Below the pieces are notes generated by a model. The model did not search any database and was not told the DNA's origin. It saw only the letters and a list, made by a program, of their open reading frames with translations. A stretch of 64,000 bases of DNA, taken from contig NC_084837.1 of NCBI RefSeq assembly GCF_033115175.1, forward strand, positions 63,945,266 through 64,009,265, read 5' to 3'. Below, piece by piece: positions 58,701 to 64,000 of this stretch; the stretch's first letter is position 1; each line of letters starts with the position of its first letter. The translations under genes were made by a program, and so were the position numbers. This stretch comes from Lepus europaeus. Lineage: Eukaryota > Chordata > Mammalia > Lagomorpha > Leporidae.

Positions 58701-61342
58701 TGGCAGATAACCTGGCCACGCTCAGTGGGTCAGCCCCAGTGGCTGGAAATGCGGGGTCACAGCTGTCCATGTGTGTGAAACAGAGGATTGTAAATGTGCG
58801 TCTCGGGACCTGGGGGGTGCTGGGCCCTGCTCACACCCAGATCTCAGTCCTGCCCCCAGTACTCATCTCCTACAGAGCCTGCTCAAAGTCCAGGCCCCCA
58901 AGCTTGGCCCAGCAGCTGGCCCTAGGCCAGGGCCCAGAAACTGAGGTGCGAACAAACACCTGGGGTGTTCTCGCAGCCTGGAAGCTGGGAACCTCTGCCT
59001 AGATCTTGCCCCTTGGGCGGGAGGATGGACAGCAAGCCCCTGGTGCTCTGCTCTGTCTTCCACGCTCCCCAGCCACCAACTCGAAGGCCGTGAGAGTCTT
59101 GATCTGGATCCTAAGCCCAGCCGTCATGGCTGTGTGAGAACACTGTGGCTCTTCCATCTTGGCTTTACTCAAATGTTGCTGTCTCAGTGAGGCCTCCACC
59201 AATCACTGTTAAAACGGGAACCAGAGGGGCTGGTGTTGAAGTGCAGGGTGTGTCCTGGCTGCTCCACTTCCGATCCACTTGTGTAAGCAGCGGAAGACGG
59301 CCCCGGTCCTTGGGCCTCTGCACCCAAAGAGGGAGACCAGGATGAAGCTCCTGGCTCCTGTCTTTGGCCTGGCCCAGCCCCAGCTGTTGCAGCTATTTGG
59401 CAAATGAACCAGCAGATGGATAGGAGTCTCCCTCTCTCTGTCTGCCTTTCAAATAAATAAAATCTTAGAAAAACAAACTGGAACACAAGGACTGTCCCCT
59501 CTGCCTGCTCTGCTGGAGACCTTGGTTTTGTTCTCTGCTGCATCTCAGGCGCCTCGTAGATGTCTGGCCACAGCGGCTAATCAGTATAGGGGCGTTGACT
59601 GACGAGGGGAAGGGAGAGAGGCGCCCCACGAGACCTGCAGGCGTCTGCTTGGGCTGCCCGCCAGCCCCATGGGAGGTGCGGCAGCCAGGGTGTCGCCTCC
59701 CTTGGGTGTGCGGTTGTATCTGGGTGGTCTCTTCAGGCCTCCACCCCGTGTTCTTCCCCCTGTCCCTGCCTCTGCCTCCTCAGCGTGGACCTGGGCGTCT
59801 GGCCGGTGGGGGCTCCAGTCTGCTCCTAGTGACCTCATGTTTCATGACCTCACGCTGCTGGCTTGAACTCGGCCACGACAGTCAGTGCTGTGGCAGTCAG
59901 CCAGTTTTACACACTAGACCTGTCACTTCCCAGAGAGGCGGTTGTCGGACGTGACCAGCATAATGCTGCCCTGGGTCCCATCGTGCCCCCCGTTGAAGCC
60001 CAGGCTCTGCAGGTCAGGCTCCGGGCTTGGCTGGGGCGCCCCCGGCACCTGGCACAGAATGCCCAGTGCATGCCAAGTCTGCATCACAAACTGATGCCTT
60101 CCACATTCTGCCACTCATTAGCTGTGCCCTTGTCCTGCCTTGGCCATGGCGACCTCGTGTGCACGTGGGGTCAAGGGTGTCACTGTCACAGGTGGCAGTG
60201 GCACACTGACATCAGGCTGGGGGACAGTTGCACAGCCTCTGACAAGGGTCACAGGGCCCCTGACCTCCCCAGGTGTCTGGAGGGGAGATGGCTGGCTTGC
60301 TGTCCCCGAGACCCAAGAGGGCCTGGTATTCCACAGCTCACGGCCTTCTGCTCCAGCCCCCAGGGACAGCCCCCGCCCAGCGTCAGCACCTGAGACTGGG
60401 GGCCCTTGGTCTTCCTCATTCCCGTTCCCAGTCTCGGTGACCCAGCACGGCTCTCTGACCCTGACCATGAGCCTGCCTCCTCTTAGTGACTGTCCCTCTG
60501 GCCTGCCCCTCCCCTGCTGCTGGGCTCCGAGTCCAGTTCCTCCTGGTTTCCTGCCCTCCCTCCAGGCTTGGCAGCCTGGCCCACCAGGGGTCTCGCCTAG
60601 CAGGTGATTCCAGACCTCCGTGCTCTCGTTGATGGAATGAGAAGGCCGGGAGATCACTGGGTCTCTCTCAGCCTGGAACCCGCGGTCTCTCTTGTCACAG
60701 ACAACAGCACTGACCACCCGCCTAGGTGTGACTGTCCCTGCATGGGCCAGCTGTGCGTTGTGCAAGCCAGGAGCGCAGTGCAACAAGGGCTTCGCTTCCC
60801 GTGCCTCTGCTTCCTGGCTGCTCCCCCTGTAGTACAGCCCAGGAAAGATGCTCTAGCCATCCGGCCTGTCCTGGCTGCCCACCCCATGGCCCGCAGCCCA
60901 CCTTGGCCCTGAGGAAGGCCAGAGCCCGGCTGTTGTTCTCCAGGAAGTGCACGCGCATGCGGCCCGGGCTGGGCGGTGGCAGGGCCTCCCCGGAGATGAG
61001 CTCCAGCAGCCGCAGGAGGTGGGCGCCGTTGGCCAGGTCTGTGTACAGGTTCTGGATCTGGATGCCCACCTGGGGAGGGGACAGGGGTGGTTCCGAGTCC
61101 AGCCAGCCTCGCCTGCCCACCCCATCCTGGGACCTGGGAGGTACAGGCCCGGAGCAGCTGCCTCGGAGGGAGGAGCTCTGCTGGCCAAAGCCGGGGTGGG
61201 GGTGGGGGGTCACGACGGGGGCCGCACTCACCCGGGCATGCCGGAAGACGTTATTGATCCACTTGGTAAAGGTCTTCTCCTGCATCTGCGTGTGCCGTGC
61301 CTGCAGCTGGCGGATGTGGCCCGTCTCGTACTCTGAGGCCAT
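22475..61342 (-). CDS. SPTBN5: SPTBN5, beta-V (beta-heavy) spectrin; 60 rod/ABD exons plus 2 PH exons placed
   Basis: Giant non-erythroid beta spectrin, orthologue of fly beta-heavy (karst). It cross-links actin with alpha spectrin; reported partners in photoreceptors and hair cells include myosin VIIa and Usher proteins. The start gccATGG (61342) gives MASEYETGH. Exons 1-60: 61232-61342, 60902-61069, 58425-58541, 56578-56735, 55946-56174, 54596-55227, 52734-52872, 52412-52644, 52050-52203, 51755-51955, 51458-51664, 48511-48687, 47762-47914, 47114-47244, 46680-46910, 46078-46356, 44897-45137, 44623-44762, 44379-44478, 43276-43446, 42809-42973, 42262-42476, 41741-41918, 41346-41546, 41076-41192, 40047-40204, 39605-39740, 39262-39407, 38543-38657, 38340-38450, 37971-38150, 36718-36921, 36441-36590, 35949-36053, 35423-35593, 34951-35100, 34651-34842, 34403-34498, 32772-32887, 32579-32693, 32051-32167, 31817-31938, 31444-31606, 31082-31270, 30784-30861, 30125-30297, 29579-29669, 29348-29464, 28112-28249, 27775-28031, 27445-27631, 27103-27315, 26339-26535, 26031-26235, 25689-25883, 24986-25141, 24598-24815, 24283-24484, 23999-24175, 23787-23891: 10,293 nt, 3,431 codons, no stop. 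Then PH exons 22669-22760 and 22475-22557. Terminal exon not found; an upstream 5' exon is possible. Confidence 0.95.
28554..29180 (+). mobile_element. Older CSINE, split by a second SINE, SPTBN5 intron 48
   Basis: The head (gggcaggcacttggcccagtggttaag, 28554-28580) is separated by about 315 bp from the rest of the same element (ctgcctcttaagacacccacatcc onward, 28900-29180). The body continues in order to the A/T-rich tail (ttcagataaagttgaaaattt). The missing middle is the reverse-oriented SINE described separately. Confidence 0.85.
28581..28895 (-). mobile_element. CSINE inserted within another CSINE, SPTBN5 intron 48
   Basis: Reverse-oriented near-full-length SINE with the tail side 'cttttcatttatttgaaaggcag', a (GA)n tract at 28621-28643, a typical body, and the head 'ttaacctgctgtgccacaacactggtccc'. 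Flanking taagct (28577-28582) and taaact (28896-28901) look like a target-site duplication with one mismatch. Confidence 0.87.
33750..34022 (+). mobile_element. CSINE with a preceding poly-G run, SPTBN5 intron 38
   Basis: A run of about 14 G residues leads into 'cggcactgtggtatagtaggctaag', followed by the B-box (ggttcaagtcccgg), the body (aacagtggaagatggcccc, cggaagaagctcctggcttc) and the tail (attcttaaaaataaaaag). The poly-G run is prone to sequencing and slippage errors. Confidence 0.9.
34262..34310. repeat. MIR-like fragment, SPTBN5 intron 38
   Basis: The stretch 'ttatccccatttaacaatgaggaaac' resembles the conserved core of the ancient mammalian MIR SINE. It is short and diverged, and was assigned by eye only. 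Confidence 0.4.
40245..40425. repeat. Degenerate (CCAT/CCAC)n repeat, SPTBN5 intron 25
   Basis: About 180 bp of imperfect tetranucleotides (catccatccatc, cacccacccaccc, catccatcta). Strand-asymmetric and C-rich. A decayed microsatellite just upstream of exon 26 in the SPTBN5 sense direction. Confidence 0.85.
43829..44174 (-). mobile_element. Young full-length CSINE with 13-bp target-site duplication, SPTBN5 intron 19
   Basis: Reverse-oriented full-length element with a poly-T/(TTTTC)n tail, 'gacaggcagagtggatagtgagaga', 'ccctccaatggccgctgcgg' and the head 'ttgagccgcggcgctggcc'. It is flanked by an exact aggcctggttctt at 43816-43828 and 44175-44187. Intact ends and a perfect duplication indicate a recent insertion. 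Confidence 0.95.
45398..45440. repeat. Three-copy tgcacgggcagggg repeat, SPTBN5 intron 16
   Basis: Three imperfect units of tgcacgggcagggggg in tandem, with the last unit decaying to cagcagg. A small GC-rich minisatellite with no apparent coding effect. Confidence 0.75.
47388..47630 (+). mobile_element. Diverged CSINE-like SINE, SPTBN5 intron 13
   Basis: Forward-oriented. The head-like sequence 'aggtagcctagtggtgaggac' leads into 'gccacccatgagggagaccctgcctgggttcctggctcagcctggcccag' and ends at a detectable tail (tatctctcagatagaattg). Heavily mutated, so an old copy. Confidence 0.75.
49126..49458 (+). mobile_element. CSINE, near full length, SPTBN5 intron 11
   Basis: Forward copy with the head 'ggctggcgctgcggtgtagcggctaaag', the B-box 'ccggttcaagtcc', 'gggaaagcaggaagatggccc' and the tail 'aataaataaataaatcttaaaaaa'. 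Little divergence. Together with other copies it diagnoses the lagomorph source. Confidence 0.95.
50395..50445. repeat. MIR-like fragment, SPTBN5 intron 11
   Basis: The stretch 'ccactctgagccttgcttatttcatctgtaaagc' resembles the conserved MIR core. Short fragment, assigned by eye. Confidence 0.45.
50815..51140 (+). mobile_element. CSINE-like SINE, SPTBN5 intron 11
   Basis: Forward element with a diverged head (gctggcgggcgcgtcagcaggttaag), body motifs (gcttgggcccctgccacccacgtgggagac, agcctggcccagccc) and the tail 'taaataaatatttgaaaat'. It shares the large intron 11 with the copy at 49126-49458. Confidence 0.88.
51440..52250. promoter_or_regulatory. SPTBN5: Intragenic CpG-dense segment over SPTBN5 exons 9-11
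   Basis: About 0.8 kb with many CpGs in exons and introns alike, including the 90-bp intron 10 (51665-51754), which contains tandem cagccccgcccc units and GC-box-like ggggcggggcgg. Its CpG density exceeds that of neighbouring SPTBN5 exons. Whether it is an alternative or antisense promoter, or simply a CpG-rich coding block, cannot be decided from sequence. Confidence 0.45.
53397..53632 (+). mobile_element. Diverged CSINE-like SINE, SPTBN5 intron 6
   Basis: Old forward copy with 'gttcagccactggttgggatgcctgtgtc', 'ggtggggttcctaccacccacctcggggacacggattg', 'ggcctggcccaaccccagctaatgcaggcatttggggaagtg' and a short A-rich tail. Confidence 0.75.
53948..54220 (-). mobile_element. Diverged CSINE-like SINE, SPTBN5 intron 6
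   Basis: Reverse copy beginning with 'agagagagacagagacagatagacagagatcttccagatgctggt', then 'ccaggagccagctgcatcctggtctcccatatgggtgacagggccc' and 'aggacttgaaccggcactggg'. The head is partly lost. It lies about 300 bp from the forward SINE at 53397-53632. Confidence 0.85.
57632..57970 (-). mobile_element. Young full-length CSINE, SPTBN5 intron 3
   Basis: Reverse-oriented with a T-tract of over 20 bases, 'gacaggcagagtggacagtgagaga', 'tcaccctccaatggctgcc' and the head 'ttgagccacggcgccggcc'. It is flanked by ctgggat at 57625-57631 and 57971-57977 (target-site duplication). Very similar to the copy at 43829-44174, so the two belong to the same recent subfamily. Confidence 0.95.
59225..59475 (+). 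mobile_element. CSINE, partly deleted head, SPTBN5 intron 2
   Basis: Forward copy with 'ggggctggtgttgaagtgcaggg', 'tggctgctccacttccgatccacttgtgtaagcagcggaagacggcccc', 'gcaaatgaaccagcagatgg' and the tail 'tttcaaataaataaaatctt'. The B-box region is shortened, so it is an internally deleted copy. Confidence 0.88.
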
Positions 61343-64000
61343 GGCCGTACCTGCACTGCCCGGGGACCGGAGCTCAGTGGCTGGGCCTCCTGCTACAAGG
61401 GCTCTGGGGCCAAGGGACTCCTGGGCATTTCCTTAAGCCTGGATCTGTTGGGGACATGGAAGGTGGGGAAGGAGTAGGGACCCAGACAACCGCTCTGCCT
61501 AAGGCCTGGGGGCCCCACCGGCCAGCCTGCCCCCCATTGGGTAAGGGTTGTGGTTTGGAGCGTGCCTAGCCAGGATGCGCTGCACGTGAGTACCCCAGAG
61601 CCCCCATGCTCTGCCCTTCCCCCCGTATTCTACGCCGAGCTCCTGCTGCCAGGCCCTGGGCTTGGGCTGAGCAGGGCAGGTGGAATGGCTCACCTGGGGG
61701 ATGTCGGGTCCTGGGGAGGAGGCCCTGCTGGCTGGAGAGCACACAGCAGGGGCTGTGCAGGGAGCAGGCGTGAGGAGCGGCTGCAGCCAGTGCTGGGGCC
61801 ACACCGTGGCCCTCCCCGGAGCGAGCGGGTCTGGGCGACGGCACACAGGCAGCATTGTCCTCCCACCTGCTGCAGGGCGTGGCCCAGACATGGAGGGGGT
61901 GGCTCAAGAATGCTCCGGGCCCTTGGCTGGAGGGTCTCCTCCTCCATCCCCCACCCTCGGCCTCTGCAGCCTCCACAGTGGCACATGAGGCTCACAGGCT
62001 CTGGTGGGAGCATGGTGGGGGCACCGCAGCCTGGCTGGTGGCCTGTGGGCTGCCCGCTGGTCTGGGTCAAACTATGCACCTCCAGGGTCCTCTTCTTGAG
62101 AGCCCTGAGGCTGGGGGTAGGAGGGAGCACTGGCCCCTGGGAGCAGTCCACACATAGGTGCTCATTGGACCCAGGCCCTGGCCGTCCTGGCCTGGTGGGC
62201 AAGGCTTCCCTGGCGCTGCCCCTAGGAAGTGGTGCCCAGGACTGACATGCCAGTCTCCTCCACGGAGAGGCTCCCAGGAGCTGGCTGTGGCCGGGACATG
62301 TGCTCCTCCTGGTCTCCTACCGTGACTGTGGTGAGTCCTGTGGCTCACAACATGGCTGCCTTGCCTTTTCATTCTGATTGACAAGGGCTAATGGCCGGCT
62401 GATCTTATGACTAAAGGGTTTTTTTTTTTTTTAATTCAGCAGGCAGTGCTGGCTTAAGAATTCCAGAGACTGACAACAGGGACCCGGCTGCAAGCACAGG
62501 ACCTCAGGCGAGGAAGCAACCTGCAACCACCAAGCTCCAGCCCAAGGGACCACCGCCCGCCCCACGGTTCCAAGCCCACTTTCAAAGTCTGCCGGAGTCG
62601 ATCGCTCCCCCCACCTCCTCCCAATTCCCCCCTTCACCCCCCACCCCTCCAAACGATCTGGCTAGCTAGCAAGGCGGGAGAAGCGCTGCTGAGCCGGAAG
62701 ATGCCCCACCGCCCCAGGACTGCCGGGCTCTTGAGTACCCCTTTGCCTTGCGTCCACGCTCCTCTCTGGTGAGTCGTGGCTGCCCAGGGTGGAGCAGCCC
62801 GGGCTGATTTTTCCCGTTTCGATACCTCGCCTGCCTGTGTGCCACCACCGGTGTCTGCACACCTGTGGAGTCCCCCTCGCCTGCTGAGAGGAACTTGCCC
62901 ATCGGAGTTGCTCGGGCCGGGATCTCGGGAGCCCTCCAGCTTTCTAACCAGGCTCCGCGGGCTGTTCTCCCAGCATAGGGTGCCCCTTCCTGTTCCCCGT
63001 CATCTGCATTCGGTTAAAACCCTGCCGCCTCCAGGAAGTCCTCCCGACCTCCTTAACCCGGGGAAGACTGAGCTGTGTTCCCTTCGTGGAGCTTAGATGC
63101 GTGTTGACCTCTCACCTACATACAGCCAGCAGAACCCCTTTCTCTGCCCTGCTAGCACAGCCCCACCCTGCCTGGACCGCTGGACGCAGCACTCTCTGGG
63201 GAGTGCAGGCAGCAGCCTGAGCTGTCCCCGCTCCTCCCAAGCTCTCTTCCCCAGCTCAGCAGCTTGGCCCCAGAGTCCAGCCTCAGCCCCAGCCCAAAGC
63301 CCGCCCAGCTCACACTGTAACCTCGCAGGACCTTTCGAATGAGCCCAGCCTCTCCCTGCGTCTCGGCAGACCCAGACCCCTTCCCGCCACTTTGTGCTAT
63401 ATCAACACTCGTCGGTAAGGGAGGGGGCTCTCTCTCCGCTAGGTGTTCGCTGGCCACCCTCCGCTGTGCGTTCACCTGGGAGTGAGCCCTCCCGGGCTTT
63501 ATTCTCAATAAAGCTTCCTCTGTCCTGACACCCTTGGCCCTTGGCTGTGAGCACCAGGGGGCAGACTGAGTCACACCGAGCTCTGCACATGGATCTCAGC
63601 AGAGCACTGGTTTATGCAGTGGCTGGGCTGGCTGGGGCCACCGCTTTTCCTCTTCCCTAGCTCAACCTCAACGAAAGCCACGGCACGCGTGGCAAGGACT
63701 GCTCCTCCTTGGCCGTGACTGAACGCAGCCCTGAAATGTGATCCTGATGGCCACTGCACCTTGTGTTGCAAGTAAGGGACACCCCACGTTGAACCGGCTT
63801 GCTTGCTATAAAGGAAATGAATTGGCTCCCATGAACAAGTCCAGCAGTGAGGGGACCTCAGGCGAGGTCTGGCCCAGCAGCTAAGTGACGTCACCCCGGG
63901 TCTGGGCCCCTCTGCTTTTCCCATGTCTGCTGTATCTTCATGCCCCACACAGCAGCTACTCCAGCTGGACCTCCCTCCCCCGCCCCCAAAAGCTATGGAC
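61343..64000. other. SPTBN5 upstream region, no gene recognised
   Basis: 2.66 kb upstream of the SPTBN5 start codon. The bases just upstream of the ATG (cagtgcag|gtacggcc, read on the - strand) resemble a splice acceptor, so at least one untranslated or short coding exon probably lies here or farther out. In human the next gene upstream is EHD4, also on the minus strand, and none of its sequence is evident. A poly-T tract at 62419-62431 and an LTR-like segment toward the right end are the only other features seen. Confidence 0.6.
62800..63535 (+). mobile_element. Possible solo LTR-like segment (5' boundary unknown)
   Basis: A CpG-retaining, non-SINE stretch with a TATA-like ctatatca (63397-63404) about 100 bp before AATAAA (63507-63512), which is followed by a short T/C-rich run ending near 'cctgacaccc'. 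That spacing resembles the U3/R/U5 layout of a retroviral LTR. I found no terminal TG...CA pair, target-site duplication or coding remnant that would prove it. It could instead be a polyadenylated unique sequence. Confidence 0.3.

Larger units (their letters stand above)
55946..61342 (-). other. SPTBN5: SPTBN5 tandem calponin-homology actin-binding domain
   Basis: Exons 1-5 encode residues 1-261. CH1 (exons 1-3) has [13 protein letters not shown], the actin-binding start of spectrin-type CH1, then [18 protein letters not shown] and [22 protein letters not shown]2 (exons 4-5) has [34 protein letters not shown] and [20 protein letters not shown]. All family hallmarks are intact and all splice phases agree. 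The intervening introns (60901-58542, 58424-56736) contain one young SINE and otherwise no recognised features. Confidence 0.95.

Noticed and set aside
63507-63512. AATAAA as the 3' end of EHD4
   Set aside because: EHD4 in the human block is on the minus strand and farther upstream. This signal is on the + strand and no EHD4 coding sequence is visible.

Overview
This is a 64 kb piece of mammalian nuclear genome, not a prokaryotic or phage window. It has spliced genes with GT-AG introns, AATAAA polyadenylation signals, a CpG-island promoter and about a dozen tRNA-derived SINEs. The SINE sequence (GGCGCTG-like head, 'gttcaagtcccgg' B-box, 'aagatggcccaag' body, AATAAATAAA tail) is the C-repeat (CSINE) family found only in lagomorphs, so the source is a rabbit, hare or relative. 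Gene order matches the human 15q15.1 block MAPKBP1 - JMJD7 - PLA2G4B - SPTBN5. Human comparisons below are from memory; no alignment was run.

Layout. 1-4157 (+): last nine coding exons of MAPKBP1, then a 2 kb 3'UTR whose AATAAA (6156) lies about 93 bp before the next start codon. 6255-11593 (+): JMJD7, complete in 8 coding exons (316 aa), starting in a CpG island. 12876-20553 (+): PLA2G4B, complete in 20 coding exons (781 aa). 22475-61342 (-): SPTBN5, the giant beta-V (beta-heavy) spectrin, convergent with PLA2G4B. I placed 60 exons for the actin-binding domain and the spectrin-repeat rod (3,431 codons, no stop, all phases consistent), plus two exons for the second half of the PH domain. 61343-64000 is the SPTBN5 upstream region, with no recognised gene and one LTR-like segment.

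Relationships. JMJD7 and PLA2G4B lie in tandem, and JMJD7 coding exon 6 can splice in frame into PLA2G4B exon 2. The predicted fusion is 1,012 aa, the length known for the human JMJD7-PLA2G4B readthrough protein. PLA2G4B and SPTBN5 meet tail to tail. The main oddities are four apparent GC-AG introns, a SPTBN5 PH domain whose first half I could not find, a SINE nested in a SINE, and short tandem repeats in JMJD7 intron 1. I found no previously undescribed gene system.
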